Of a stretch of 64,000 nucleotides of DNA, positions 17,822 to 28,276 are shown piece by piece. The translations under genes and the position numbers were made by a program. The stretch's first letter is position 1. Each line of letters starts with the position of its first letter. This stretch comes from Burkholderiaceae bacterium. Lineage in GTDB: Bacteria; Pseudomonadota; Gammaproteobacteria; Burkholderiales; Burkholderiaceae. The notes under the pieces are model-generated. The model saw only the letters and a list, made by a program, of their open reading frames with translations, ran no database searches and had not been told where the DNA came from. Location: NCBI GenBank assembly GCA_021166835.1, contig JAJPEN010000062.1:84145-148144 (forward strand). The letters are read 5' to 3'.

Positions 17822-18229
17822 TCATCGCAGCCCCCAGGCGAGAAGCCACAGGAGCGCGGCGACGATGCCGGCCGCGATGGAAACGAAGGCGCTCGTGCGC
17901 GCCTGCGGCAGCCGATAGCCGAAGCCCGCATCCATGAACAGGTGGCGAACGCCGGCGAAGATGTGGTGCACCAGCGCCCAGGCGCCGATGAACAGCAGCG
18001 GCGCGAACCACGAGCGCGTTGCCGCGTGTACGACGGCGTCGAAACCCTGCGGGCTGCGCAGCGATTCGGCCAGCGCGCTCGCCAGCAACGGCAGCGAGAC
18101 GGCCAGCAGCACGCCGGAGACGCGATGCAGGATCGAGGCGATCGCGCCGACGGGGAAGCGGATCTGCGCGAGATTCAGGAACTTCGGTAACGACCGGGCC
18201 GCGCCGCCTGCTGCCGCCTGCCGTTGCAT
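17822..18229 (-). CDS. sdhC: Succinate dehydrogenase cytochrome b556 subunit
   Basis: The 135-residue protein shows the SdhC signature SLPKFLNLAQIRFPVGAIAS followed by ILHRVSGV (quinone-site and haem region) and a second motif HHIFAGVRHLFMD with the haem-ligand histidine. Three membrane helices are visible. It starts the sdhC-sdhD-sdhB group, 31 bases after sufT, so it may be read through from the SUF operon. Confidence 0.93.
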   Translation of the reverse strand: MQRQAAAGGAARSLPKFLNLAQIRFPVGAIASILHRVSGVLLAVSLPLLASALAESLRSPQGFDAVVHAATRSWFAPLLFIGAWALVHHIFAGVRHLFMDAGFGYRLPQARTSAFVSIAAGIVAALLWLLAWGLR

Positions 18230-18260
18230 CGCGATTCCTCCATCGCCGGGATGACGCCCG

Positions 18261-18833
18261 CTAGAACATCCCCATCTCGAGCCGCGCCGCTTCGCTCATC
18301 ATGTAGCGTGTCCAGGGCGGGTCGAAGACCAGGTCGACCCTCGCCTGGTCGACGCCGGGGATCTTCAGCAGCTTCTCGCGGGCTTCGTCGCACATCAGCG
18401 TGCCCATTCCGCAGCCGGGCGCCGTCACCGTCATCTGCACGTCCAGCCGGAAGCTGCCGTGGTCGATGTTACTGCAGACGCAACTGTAGACAAGCCCCAG
18501 ATTGACGATGTCCATCGGGATCTCGGGGTCGAAGCAGGTGCCGAGCACTTTCCACGCGGCCGCCTCGATCAGCTCCGGCGTGGGCGCCTTGTCGGCGAAG
18601 AGCTCGGCGACATCGGGCAGGACGAGCGGCTCCAGGCCCAGCGCGTCGGCGTACTGCTCGTCGACGCGATACAGGTTGCCATCGACCATCACGGTGATCG
18701 TTCCGCCCAGCCGCTGCGTCACCTGCCCGGGCTTGCCGGCCATCAGGTTGACCGACGTTCCCCACGGCACCTCGACCGCCGGGCACGACTGCTCGATCGT
18801 GAACTCCTGCGCCTGCCCATGTCTGCTGCCCAT
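18261..18833 (-). CDS. sufT: SufT-like iron-sulfur cluster assembly protein
   Basis: The 190-residue protein has an N-terminal extension with the PWGTSVNLMAGKPGQVTQRLGG segment and a C-terminal MIP18/DUF59 domain (about 85-180): CFDPEIPMDIVNLGLVYS, MTVTAPGCGMG and VFDPPWTRYMMSEAAR. This two-part layout is that of SufT in SUF operons, which helps mature iron-sulfur proteins. It is the last gene of the sufR-BCDSUT series, 10 bases after sufU. Confidence 0.9.
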   Translation of the reverse strand: MGSRHGQAQEFTIEQSCPAVEVPWGTSVNLMAGKPGQVTQRLGGTITVMVDGNLYRVDEQYADALGLEPLVLPDVAELFADKAPTPELIEAAAWKVLGTCFDPEIPMDIVNLGLVYSCVCSNIDHGSFRLDVQMTVTAPGCGMGTLMCDEAREKLLKIPGVDQARVDLVFDPPWTRYMMSEAARLEMGMF

Positions 18834-18843
18834 CGCTCGTACC

Positions 18844-19296
18844 TCACTCGGTTTTCGCCTGCTCGCCGTGTCCGGCGAGCGCATTGTGCAAGGTGTGCCA
18901 GGCGAGCGTCGCGCACTTCACCCGCACCGGAAATTCGCGCACGCCCGACAGCGCGACCAGCTTGCCGAAGTCGCGCTCGGGCGGCTGCTGGTCGGTGAGC
19001 AGCGCGTGCACGTCGCGGAACAGCGACTCGATCTCCTCGATCGACCGCCCCTTCACCGCCTCGGTCATCAGCGACGCCGAAGCGGTGGAGATTGCGCATC
19101 CGTGACCGACGAAGCTGACGTCTTCGACGCGCCCGTCGCTCACGCGCAGATAGACGGTGAGCTGGTCTCCGCACAAGGGGTTGTGCCCGTCGGCGCTGCG
19201 GTTCGCCTCGGGCATCTGGTGGAAATTCCGCGGCTTGCGGTTGTGATCGAAGATCACCTCCTGGTACAGCTCGCGAAGATCGCCGCGCGAATTCAT
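18844..19296 (-). CDS. sufU: SufU iron-sulfur scaffold/sulfur-transfer protein
   Basis: The 150-residue IscU-fold protein has its three cysteines in NPLCGD, GCAIS and KCATLAW, the arrangement of SufU/IscU. SufU-type proteins have an insertion before the third cysteine (here about residues 85-118), which is present. With SufS it should relay sulfur to the SufBCD scaffold. SUF operons with SufU and SufT instead of SufE and SufA occur in several proteobacteria. GGTGAGAG precedes the ATG at 19296. Confidence 0.92.
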   Translation of the reverse strand: MNSRGDLRELYQEVIFDHNRKPRNFHQMPEANRSADGHNPLCGDQLTVYLRVSDGRVEDVSFVGHGCAISTASASLMTEAVKGRSIEEIESLFRDVHALLTDQQPPERDFGKLVALSGVREFPVRVKCATLAWHTLHNALAGHGEQAKTE

Positions 19297-19303
19297 CGTG
19301 CTC

Positions 19304-20581
19304 TCACCTGCCCTCGAACAGATCCTGCGCCCGGCGGATCGCCGCCGCCAGCGCATCGACGTCGGATTCGTCGTTGTACAGCGCCAGCGACGCCCGCGCG
19401 GTTCCGGGAATGCCGAAGCGCTTCATCAGCGGCATCGTGCAATGGTGGCCGGCGCGGATCGCCACGCCCTCGGTATCGAGGATGGTGCCGAGGTCGTGCG
19501 GATGGATGCCGTCAATCGTGAAGGACAGGATGCCGGCCTTGCCGGCAGCGGTTCCGATCAACCGCAGCCCCGGGATGGCTTCGAGCGCGCGCGTCCCGTA
19601 GGCCAGCAGCGCGTGCTCGTGCGCCGCGACGCGGTCGATGCCGACCGAGCGCAGATAGTCGATCGCGGCGCCGAGCGCCACGACGCCGGCGATGTTCGGC
19701 GTTCCCGCCTCGAAACGCTGCGGCGCGTCGGCCCAGGTGCTCGCCTCGAAGGACACGGTGCGGATCATGTCGCCGCCGCCCTGCCACGGAGGCATCGCCT
19801 GCAACAGCTCGTGGCGGCCGTACAGCGCGCCGATGCCGGTGGGCCCGTACAGCTTGTGCCCCGAAAATGCGTAGAAGTCGCAGCCGATCGCCTGCACGTC
19901 GACCGCCGTGTGCGCGACCGCCTGCGCACCGTCGACCAGCACGACCGCGCCCACCGCGTGCGCGCGCTGCACGAGCCGCGCGACCGGATTGACGGTGCCG
20001 AGCGCGTTCGAGACGTGCGCGACGGCGACGAGCCGGGTGCGCGGCCCGAGCAGCGCGTCGAAGGCGTCGAGATCGAGCGCGCCCTCGTCGCCGATCGGCG
20101 CCACGCGCAGCACGGCGCCGGTCTGCGCGCACACGAGCTGCCACGGAACGATGTTGGAGTGGTGCTCCATCGTCGTGATCAGGATCTCGTCGCCCGCCTT
20201 CAGGTTCGTGCGCGCCCAGCTGTACGCGACCAGGTTGATCGCCTCGGTGGTGCCGCGCGTGAAGACGATCTCCTCGCTGCGCGCCGCGTTGAGCAGCGCG
20301 CGCACCCGCTCGCGCGATTCCTCGTACAGGTCGGTGGAATGCTGCGACAGCCAGTGCACGCCGCGATGGATGTTGGCGTTCGACTCGCGGTAGTAGCGCG
20401 CCTCGGCCTCGATCACCGCCTCGGGCTTCTGCGTGGTCGCGGCATTGTCGAGATAGACGAGCCGCTTGCCGCGCACGGAGCGCGCGAGGATCGGGAAATC
20501 GGCCTTGCGCGCCGCCAGTCCGGCGGCCGATGCCTCGCCGGGCGCGCCCGCGCGCGCGCTTTCTTGCAGCACGACGCTCAT
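19304..20581 (-). CDS. sufS: SufS cysteine desulfurase
   Basis: The 425-residue PLP enzyme shows the class II desulfurase motifs: YLDNAATTQKP, the helix with ESNANIHRGVHWLS, TMEHHSNIVPW, the PLP lysine in FSGHKLYGPTGIG (about residue 240) and the catalytic cysteine in RAGHHCTMPLM (about residue 380). It removes sulfur from cysteine for cluster assembly. Start ATG 20581 overlaps the sufD stop (ATGA). Confidence 0.95.
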   Translation of the reverse strand: MSVVLQESARAGAPGEASAAGLAARKADFPILARSVRGKRLVYLDNAATTQKPEAVIEAEARYYRESNANIHRGVHWLSQHSTDLYEESRERVRALLNAARSEEIVFTRGTTEAINLVAYSWARTNLKAGDEILITTMEHHSNIVPWQLVCAQTGAVLRVAPIGDEGALDLDAFDALLGPRTRLVAVAHVSNALGTVNPVARLVQRAHAVGAVVLVDGAQAVAHTAVDVQAIGCDFYAFSGHKLYGPTGIGALYGRHELLQAMPPWQGGGDMIRTVSFEASTWADAPQRFEAGTPNIAGVVALGAAIDYLRSVGIDRVAAHEHALLAYGTRALEAIPGLRLIGTAAGKAGILSFTIDGIHPHDLGTILDTEGVAIRAGHHCTMPLMKRFGIPGTARASLALYNDESDVDALAAAIRRAQDLFEGR

Positions 20582-21918
20582 CCCAGTTCCTCCAGCGCCC
20601 GGGCGAGCGCGGCCCCTCCGGGCAGGCGGCCCAGGAGCGCCGAGCGCGCACGACGCTGCAGCGACGCGATGCCGATACGCGACAGCGACTCCGCAGCGAA
20701 GGCCCAGGTGAGCAGGTTGCGCGAGCGCTCCTCGTCGATGCCGCGCGAGCGCAGGTAGAACAGCGCCGATTCGTCGATGCGCCCGACGGTGGCGCCGTGC
20801 GCGCACTTGACGTCGTCGGCGTAGATCTCGAGCTCGGGTCGCGCGTCGGCCTCGGCCTGGCGCGACAGCAGCAGGTTGTCGGTGCGCTGGATCGCGTCGG
20901 TGCGCAGCGCGCCGGGGGCGACCACGATGCGGCCGGCGAACACGCCGCGGCCGGCTTCGTCGAGGATGCCCCGATAGAACTCGCGGCTCGTGCCGTGCGG
21001 CTCGGCGTGGTCGATCACCGTGTGATGGTCGACGTGACGCTTGCCGTCGACGTGATACAGGCCGTTGAGCAGCGTCTCGCAACCGGTGCCGTCGAAGCGC
21101 GTGACGATGTCGTTGCGCGCCAGGCGCGCGCCGAACGACAGCGAATGCGACGCGAACATCGAGCCGCGCGCCTGCCGGGCCTCGATGCGCGCCAGGTGCA
21201 CGGCGCGCTCGGAGTCCTGCTGGAACTTCAGGTGCGTGATGCGCGCATCGTCGGCACAGTCGATGCGCGTGACGACGTTCGACAGCAGCGGTTCGTCGTG
21301 CACCTTCACGTGATGCTCGACGATCGTCGCCTGCGCGCCGGCCTCGGCAACGACGAGGTTGCGCACGTGGATCGCCGCCTGCGTCGTGAGGCCGACGAAC
21401 ACGAGATGGATCGGCTCCTCGACGACGACGCCGCGGCGCAGATGCACGAAGGCGCCGTCGGCGGCGAAGGCCGTGTTCAGCGCGGTGGGGCTGTAGCCGT
21501 CCTCGGCGGCCCCGAAGTGCGCCTCGGCGCGCTCGGGTGCCTCGTCGAGGATGCGCGCGAGCGAGGCGACTTCCGCCCCGGCGGGGAGCCGGCCCGGCGT
21601 CGACAGCGCCGGCGCGTGGCTGCCGTCGACGAACACCGACCAATGGCCGGCATCGCCCTCGCGCAACGCGTCGACGACGGCGCGCAGGCGCTCGGCCGCC
21701 TGCGGCTGGGCAGCGGCGGCCGGGGTGACGAAATTCTCCTGCTCGAGCGACAGCAGCGACGTATGCCGCCATGCATCGGAGCGGGCGCTCGGCCAGCCTT
21801 CGGCGACGAAGCGATCGAGCGCGCGCCGCCGGGTTTCGGCGAGCCAGGGCAGCGCGGCGCCGGCGAGCGACGGCGCGCGCTCGCGGAATGCCTCGGTCCA
21901 GGGCTGCGCGGCGCTCAT
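20578..21918 (-). CDS. sufD: SufD scaffold subunit
   Basis: The 446-residue protein has the SufBD beta-helix core (about 180-400, with HTVIDHAEPHGTSREFYRGILD and FAGRIVVAPGA) and the C-terminal GATVGRIDESALFYLRSRGI followed by ERSRNLLTWAF, typical of SufD. It assembles clusters with SufB and SufC. It overlaps sufC at its start and sufS at its end. Confidence 0.94.
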   Translation of the reverse strand: MSAAQPWTEAFRERAPSLAGAALPWLAETRRRALDRFVAEGWPSARSDAWRHTSLLSLEQENFVTPAAAAQPQAAERLRAVVDALREGDAGHWSVFVDGSHAPALSTPGRLPAGAEVASLARILDEAPERAEAHFGAAEDGYSPTALNTAFAADGAFVHLRRGVVVEEPIHLVFVGLTTQAAIHVRNLVVAEAGAQATIVEHHVKVHDEPLLSNVVTRIDCADDARITHLKFQQDSERAVHLARIEARQARGSMFASHSLSFGARLARNDIVTRFDGTGCETLLNGLYHVDGKRHVDHHTVIDHAEPHGTSREFYRGILDEAGRGVFAGRIVVAPGALRTDAIQRTDNLLLSRQAEADARPELEIYADDVKCAHGATVGRIDESALFYLRSRGIDEERSRNLLTWAFAAESLSRIGIASLQRRARSALLGRLPGGAALARALEELG

Positions 21919-22697
21919 CGCGCGCTCTCCGCGGCCGGCGCGGCGCCTTTCGCCGGCGCGCGCTCGATCCAGCCGTAGCCGCGTTCCTCGAGCTCGAGCG
22001 CCAGCTCGCGTCCGCCCGAGCGCACGATGCGGCCCTCGGCGAGCACGTGCACGAAATCGGGAACGATGTATTCGAGCAGGCGCTGGTAGTGCGTGATGAC
22101 GATCATCGCGCGCTCGGGCGAGCGCAGTCGGTTGATGCCGTCGGCGACGATGCGCAGCGCGTCGATGTCGAGCCCCGAGTCGGTTTCGTCGAGGATCGCC
22201 AGCTTCGGCTCGAGCAGCGACATCTGCAGCACTTCGTTGCGCTTCTTCTCGCCGCCCGAGAAACCTTCGTTCACCGACCGGTAGAGGAACTCCTCCTTCA
22301 TCCCGACGGCCTTCATCTCGCCCTTGACCTTCGCGAGGAAGTCCATCGCGTCGAGTTCGGGCAGACCGCGGTGCCGGCGCACGCCGTTCACCGCCGCCTT
22401 CAGGAAATACGCGTTCGATACGCCCGGGATCTCGACCGGGTACTGGAACGCCAGGAAGATGCCCGAACGGGCGCGCTCTTCGATCGGCATCTGCAGCAGG
22501 TCCTGGCCCTGCCAGGTCACCGTGCCGCCGTCGACCGTGTAGCTTTCGCGCCCGGCGAGCACCTGCGACAGCGTGCTCTTGCCCGAGCCGTTCGGCCCCA
22601 TGATCGCGTGCACTTCGCCCGCCTTCACCGACAGGTCGATGCCGCGCAGGATCTGCTTGCCATCGACCGAAGCCTTCAACTGACTGATTTCGAGCAT
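21915..22697 (-). CDS. sufC: SufC ATPase
   Basis: The 260-residue ABC-type ATPase has Walker A GPNGSGKST (about 35-43), the SufC-typical LAFQYPVEIPGVSNAYFL, the signature FSGGEKKRNEVLQM and Walker B AILDETDSGLDIDAL. It drives conformational change of the SufBCD scaffold. The C-terminus has a roughly 20-residue Ala/Pro-rich tail not needed for the core fold. Confidence 0.96.
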   Translation of the reverse strand: MLEISQLKASVDGKQILRGIDLSVKAGEVHAIMGPNGSGKSTLSQVLAGRESYTVDGGTVTWQGQDLLQMPIEERARSGIFLAFQYPVEIPGVSNAYFLKAAVNGVRRHRGLPELDAMDFLAKVKGEMKAVGMKEEFLYRSVNEGFSGGEKKRNEVLQMSLLEPKLAILDETDSGLDIDALRIVADGINRLRSPERAMIVITHYQRLLEYIVPDFVHVLAEGRIVRSGGRELALELEERGYGWIERAPAKGAAPAAESAR

Positions 22698-22710
22698 CTC
22701 TCGACTCTCC

Positions 22711-24155
<1,445 letters not shown>

Positions 24156-24159
<4 letters not shown>

Positions 24160-24689
24160 GCGATGGTTTCCTCTCGGGGTTGCGCGGGTTGCGCGCCAGA
24201 GGCGCGCGACGCCCGCTTGCGCGCGCTCGCCGTCGTCGTGGCTGCCTTCGCCTTAGGCGCCTTCTCCGGCGGCTCGTCGAGCGGAACGACGAGCATCATG
24301 TCGGCGAGCGTGACGCTCTCCAGCGTGCGCCGCACGATGCGATTGATGCGCTGCCAGTTCGAGCGGATGCGGCAACTGCGCTCGAAGCCGCACAGCCCTG
24401 CCGAAGCGCTGCACTCGGTGAGGCCGAAGGGCTGGTCCTCCAGCGCGTCGACGATGTCGGCGACGCTGATCGACTCCGGCGAGCGGCTGAGCGAATAACC
24501 GCCGCGCAGCCCGCGAATGCTGCGCACGAGGTCGTGACGGCCCAGCGCCTTGAGCACCTTGCTCACGGTGGGAACGCCGAGCCCGAGTTCCGCGGCGACG
24601 TCCGAAGCGCTGTGCAGCCGGTCGGGATGCGACGCCAGGTATGTCAGCGCGAGCGTTCCGTAGTCGGTGAGGCGGTTGATCCGGAGCAT
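24156..24689 (-). CDS. Rrf2-family regulator of the SUF operon
   Basis: The 177-residue protein has an Rrf2 winged helix (about 1-75, [33 protein letters not shown]) and three cysteines in [14 protein letters not shown] (about 93-106) that could bind a 2Fe-2S cluster as in IscR and in the Xanthomonas-type SUF regulators. The tail from about residue 140 is Lys/Ala-rich and probably disordered. First gene of the operon, it likely represses or activates sufBCDSUT according to cluster supply. It is divergent from the benzoyl-CoA reductase genes across 218 bases. Confidence 0.9.
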
Positions 24690-24818
24690 CGAATGAAAGC
24701 GTTCTGCGACGAGGCGGCGCCTCGTTTTCGCGTGTCCAACGACGCAAACAGTACCACTTCGGTCCTCTATATGTCAAAGCTCCGCAACCGCTTTTTCTTG
24801 GTGCCAGGGCCGGCTTTC

Positions 24819-24832
24819 TTGATCCGAATCAA
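24819..24832. promoter_or_regulatory. FNR/CRP-type activator site
   Basis: TTGATCCGAATCAA is a perfect match to the FNR consensus TTGAT-N4-ATCAA. Its centre (24825.5) is about 41 bases before the palindrome start at 24866, and GACAAT (24854-24859) lies where a -10 element would be for a class II FNR promoter with transcription starting near 24867. FNR proteins act as activators without oxygen, which fits the benzoyl-CoA reductase operon downstream (start 24908). The site could also affect the divergent SUF operon. Confidence 0.8.
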
Positions 24833-24865
24833 GGGCTCCAGAAGTGGCTGCGAGACAATTTCGGC

Positions 24866-24881
24866 ATTCCGGTACCGGAAT
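24866..24881. promoter_or_regulatory. 16-bp palindrome over predicted transcription start
   Basis: ATTCCGGTACCGGAAT is a perfect 16-base palindrome between the FNR-type site and the first benzoyl-CoA reductase gene, covering the predicted start of transcription. A repressor bound here would block an FNR-activated promoter. BzdR and BoxR are known aromatic-responsive repressors of such operons, but their published sites are not this sequence as far as I recall, so the binding protein is open. The ScfR-like regulator at 36456 is one local candidate. Confidence 0.6.
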
Positions 24882-24907
24882 ACCAAATTCAGCCGATGGA
24901 GGCGCAA

Positions 24908-26095
24908 ATGACCGACCAGGCCAAGCCGGCCCCGACCGACTCCGAGCAGCGTCTCGGCGACATCTTCGAGCACTGCAACAACCTGCGGCTCGGTCCGATG
25001 CCGTCGATCGAATCGCTTCCCGAGGGCTATACGGGAACTTTCGGCCACTTCCCCGTCTATTTCCCCGAAGAGATCGTCCACGCCGCGGGGCTCATCCCGG
25101 TGAGCGTACTGGGCGGCGGAAACAAGCTCGAGCTCAAGCACGCCGACGCCCACATGGGCTCGTTCATCTGCTCGATCTGCCGCTCCACCACGGAGCTGGG
25201 GCTGAATGGCTCGCTCGACGGACTGACCGGTTTCGTCACGCATCCGATCTGCGACGCCGCCAAGCACCTGGGCGGCATCTGGTCGCGCAACTTCCCCGAC
25301 AAGCTCGGCCAGATCCTGTACCTGCCGCAAAACCCGAACACGCCCGGGTCGGTACGCTACACGAGCTCCGAATACCAGCGGCTGCGCAGCGACGTCGAGA
25401 AGAAGATCGGCCGCACCATCACGGACGATGCCATCTGGCGCAGCATCCGCATCTACAACCGCAACCGCGCGCTGCTGCGCGAGTTGTACGCCCTGCGCTG
25501 CGAGGAGCCGTGGAAGGTCAGCACCAGCGAGCTGTACCTGCTGATGCGCGCGCGCACGCGCATGCCCGCCGAGCAGCACAACGTCCTGCTCGAGGAGTCG
25601 CTCGGGCTGCTGCGCGCGCGCAAGCGCGCCGCGCAGGACAAGCCGCGCGTCGTCTTCGTCGGCGGCTTCTGCGAGCAGCCGCCGCTCGAGATGCTCGAAG
25701 CGCTCGACGACACCTGCTACGTCGTCGACGACGACCTGCTGATCGGCCTGCGCTGGATCACCTCCGACGTGCCCGAAACCGGCGACCCGGTGTGGGCGCT
25801 GGCCGAGAGCTTCATCGACCGTTCGGCGGCCAGCCCCGTGCAGCACGACGAGCGCAAGACGAAGGCGGGCTACCTGATGGACATGATCAAGGGCAGCCGC
25901 GCCGACGCCGCCGTCGTCACCGCCGCCAAGTTCTGCGAACCGGGCCTCGACGAACAGGTCACCTGGTCGAAGCACCTCGACAAGGTCGGCGTGCAGCACC
26001 TCGTCCTCGAGTTCGAGGAAAAGATGACGTCGTTCGAACAGATGTCGATGCAGCTGGAAACCTTCGCCGAATCGCTTCTGTTCCAGATCGCCTGA
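24908..26095 (+). CDS. bzdN: Benzoyl-CoA reductase, catalytic subunit N/C type
   Basis: The 395-residue protein belongs to the HgdB/BcrC-like family of benzoyl-CoA reductase catalytic subunits. Cluster-binding cysteines are seen in [10 protein letters not shown] and further on in [12 protein letters not shown] and AAKFCEPG. With subunit O it forms the ring-reducing module. ATG 24908 was chosen over ATG 24896 because GGAGG (24898-24902) sits five bases before it. The order N-O-P-Q-ferredoxin matches the Azoarcus bzd operon; the Thauera bcr order C-B-A-D is parallel, and the assignment to the Bzd type rests mainly on the ATPase subunit lengths. Confidence 0.9.
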   Translation: MTDQAKPAPTDSEQRLGDIFEHCNNLRLGPMPSIESLPEGYTGTFGHFPVYFPEEIVHAAGLIPVSVLGGGNKLELKHADAHMGSFICSICRSTTELGLNGSLDGLTGFVTHPICDAAKHLGGIWSRNFPDKLGQILYLPQNPNTPGSVRYTSSEYQRLRSDVEKKIGRTITDDAIWRSIRIYNRNRALLRELYALRCEEPWKVSTSELYLLMRARTRMPAEQHNVLLEESLGLLRARKRAAQDKPRVVFVGGFCEQPPLEMLEALDDTCYVVDDDLLIGLRWITSDVPETGDPVWALAESFIDRSAASPVQHDERKTKAGYLMDMIKGSRADAAVVTAAKFCEPGLDEQVTWSKHLDKVGVQHLVLEFEEKMTSFEQMSMQLETFAESLLFQIA

Positions 26096-26110
26096 CCGGA
26101 GACTGCAACC

Positions 26111-27463
26111 ATGACCACAGCAACCGTCGAAAAGACCGCAGCCCCTGCCGAAGGCGGCGAATTCAACGCGCACCTGGAAGGGCAGAAGCTCTTCAAGGAC
26201 TGGTACGCCGGCCTGGAAGGCGCCAACCAGCGAGGCGAGCACGTGGCGAACGTGTTCGTGATGGGCAACGCCGTCGAGATCCTGCGTGCCTTCGATTTCC
26301 GGCTCGTGTTCCCCGAGATCACCTCGCTGCAGATGGGCGTGCGCAAGGTCTCGGAGGACTACCTGCGCGAGTCCGAAGACTACGGCTATTCGCCCGACGT
26401 CTGCTCGTACGTGAAGGCCGACGTCGGCCTGATCCTGCGCGAGCACAAGCACCCGGCCGGCACGATCCCGAAGGCCGACATCGCGATCACGTCGAACATG
26501 TGCAGCACGTTCATCAAGTGGGGCGAGATCTGGGAGCACATGCTGAACACGCCGACCTTCACGCTCGACCTGCCCGGCCAGCGCTCGGCGAACTGGACGG
26601 TTCGTCCGGGCGACGCGCAGCACATGGCCGACGCGCAATGGGTCGAGGCGCAGTTCCGCGACCTGATCGAGCGCTGCGAGAAGATCACCGGCAAGAAGTT
26701 CGACATGGACAAGCTCGCCGAGATCGAGGACAACGTCAACAAGACGGTCGGGCACTGGAACAACGTCATGGCGCTGAACCGCGTCTGCCCGGCGCCGTAC
26801 AACGCGATGCTCGACGGCCTCACCTACATCGGCATCATGAACATCTACCGCGGCACGCCCGAGGGGACCGAGTTCATGCGCCGGCTCGAGGAGTCGCTGC
26901 GCGCCAAGGTCGCCCGCGGCGAGGGTCGCGTGGCCGAGGAGCGCTACCGCCTGCTGTTCTCGGGCACGCCCTGCTACGTGTCGATGCGCCGGCTGATCGA
27001 GCTGTTCGAAACCTGGGGCGGCGTCTTCGCGTACTCCGACTACCTCACCTTCGCCGCCGGCGGGATGGACGCGGCCGAGATTCGCTACGACACCTCGCGT
27101 CCGCTCGAGAGCCTGGCCGAGGTCACCGCGCTCGCCGCGCAGCGCGGATTGTCGAACCAGTTCTTCTCGCACGAGCGCCTGGCGCAGCAGATCAAGGACT
27201 ACGACGTCGACGGCATCGTCTTCCACGGCATCAAGAGCTGCCGCTTCGTCTCGTCGGGAATGGCCGACACGCGCAACTACCTGAACGAGCGCCTGCGGCT
27301 GCCGAGCCTGTACATCGAATCGGACCTGATCGACCCGCGCTACTGGTCGGACGCGCAGATCAAGAACCGCGTCGACGCGTTCTTCGAGTCGTTGCAGAAC
27401 CGCGGCGGCGCCGCACCCGGCACGACCAAATCCAACGCCCACACTCTCGGGAGCCAGGCATGA
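26111..27463 (+). CDS. bzdO: Benzoyl-CoA reductase, catalytic subunit O/B type
   Basis: The 450-residue protein is the second catalytic subunit, with conserved cysteines in [14 protein letters not shown] and [15 protein letters not shown] and the C-terminal [14 protein letters not shown]. It binds a 4Fe-4S cluster and, with subunit N, benzoyl-CoA; the reaction reduces the aromatic ring to a cyclic diene using ATP-driven electrons. Fifteen bases separate it from bzdN, with GGAGA before the start. It overlaps the next gene by ATGA. Confidence 0.92.
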   Translation: MTTATVEKTAAPAEGGEFNAHLEGQKLFKDWYAGLEGANQRGEHVANVFVMGNAVEILRAFDFRLVFPEITSLQMGVRKVSEDYLRESEDYGYSPDVCSYVKADVGLILREHKHPAGTIPKADIAITSNMCSTFIKWGEIWEHMLNTPTFTLDLPGQRSANWTVRPGDAQHMADAQWVEAQFRDLIERCEKITGKKFDMDKLAEIEDNVNKTVGHWNNVMALNRVCPAPYNAMLDGLTYIGIMNIYRGTPEGTEFMRRLEESLRAKVARGEGRVAEERYRLLFSGTPCYVSMRRLIELFETWGGVFAYSDYLTFAAGGMDAAEIRYDTSRPLESLAEVTALAAQRGLSNQFFSHERLAQQIKDYDVDGIVFHGIKSCRFVSSGMADTRNYLNERLRLPSLYIESDLIDPRYWSDAQIKNRVDAFFESLQNRGGAAPGTTKSNAHTLGSQA

Positions 27464-28266
27464 AATACGTTGGCGGAGTCGACGTCGGGTCGACGCAGAC
27501 CAAGGCCGTGATCATCGACGAGACCGGCAAGGTCGTCGGCCGCGCCCTGGTCGACATGGAAACCAGCATGATCACCGTCGCCGAAGACGCGTTCAAGGCG
27601 GCGCTGGACAACGCGGGAATCGAACAGTCGAAGGTCGTCCGCATCGCCGGCACCGGCTACGGACGGTACAACGTCACGTTCGGCCACGAGCAGGTCACCG
27701 AAATCACCTGCCACGCGAAGGGCGCCGTCTCGCTCTTTCCGAACACCCGCACGGTGATCGACATCGGCGGGCAGGACACGAAGGCGATCGCGGTGAAGCC
27801 GGACGGACAGGTCGACGACTTCACGATGAACGACAAGTGCGCGGCCGGCACCGGCCGCTTCCTCGGGGCGGCGTCGTACGCGCTCGAACTGCCGCTGTCG
27901 GAGCTCGGCACGCTGGCGCTGCGCTCGAAGAACCCGGTGCGCATCACAACGACCTGCACGGTGTTCGCCGAGTCGGAAATCATCAGCCACCTGGCCAAGG
28001 GGATCCTCCCCGAGGACGTGCTGATGGGCGTGCACCAGGCGATCACCTCGCGCTGCGTCTCGCTGGCGCGGCGCGTCGGGATCAACCCGGAAGTGACCTT
28101 CACCGGCGGCGTGAGCCGCAACCAGGCGATGGTCAAGCTGATCGAGGACGCCATCGGGACCAAGCTCAACGTGAGCCCCGAGGCCCACTTCTGCGGCGCG
28201 CTGGGCGCAGCGCTTTTCGCGCGCGACCACGCATTCGGACTCACCGCCGAGCCGGCGGTCGCCTGA
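27460..28266 (+). CDS. bzdP: Benzoyl-CoA reductase, ATPase subunit P
   Basis: The 268-residue ASKHA ATPase of the BcrA/BcrD/HgdC family begins [16 protein letters not shown] (phosphate-binding loop) and carries cluster-ligand cysteines C127 (NDKCAAGTG) and C166 ([11 protein letters not shown]), the same numbers as in HgdC. It forms the activating module that couples ATP hydrolysis to electron transfer. No ATPase of about 430 residues, as in Thauera BcrA, is present, so the Bzd-type pair P/Q is preferred. Confidence 0.9.
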   Translation: MKYVGGVDVGSTQTKAVIIDETGKVVGRALVDMETSMITVAEDAFKAALDNAGIEQSKVVRIAGTGYGRYNVTFGHEQVTEITCHAKGAVSLFPNTRTVIDIGGQDTKAIAVKPDGQVDDFTMNDKCAAGTGRFLGAASYALELPLSELGTLALRSKNPVRITTTCTVFAESEIISHLAKGILPEDVLMGVHQAITSRCVSLARRVGINPEVTFTGGVSRNQAMVKLIEDAIGTKLNVSPEAHFCGALGAALFARDHAFGLTAEPAVA

Positions 28267-28276
28267 GGAGAAAGAC

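Noticed and set aside
24767..27442. A minus-strand open frame of 891 codons opposite the benzoyl-CoA reductase genes
   Set aside because: It mirrors the third-position GC bias of bzdN and bzdO and has no recognisable domain; the plus-strand genes are certain.
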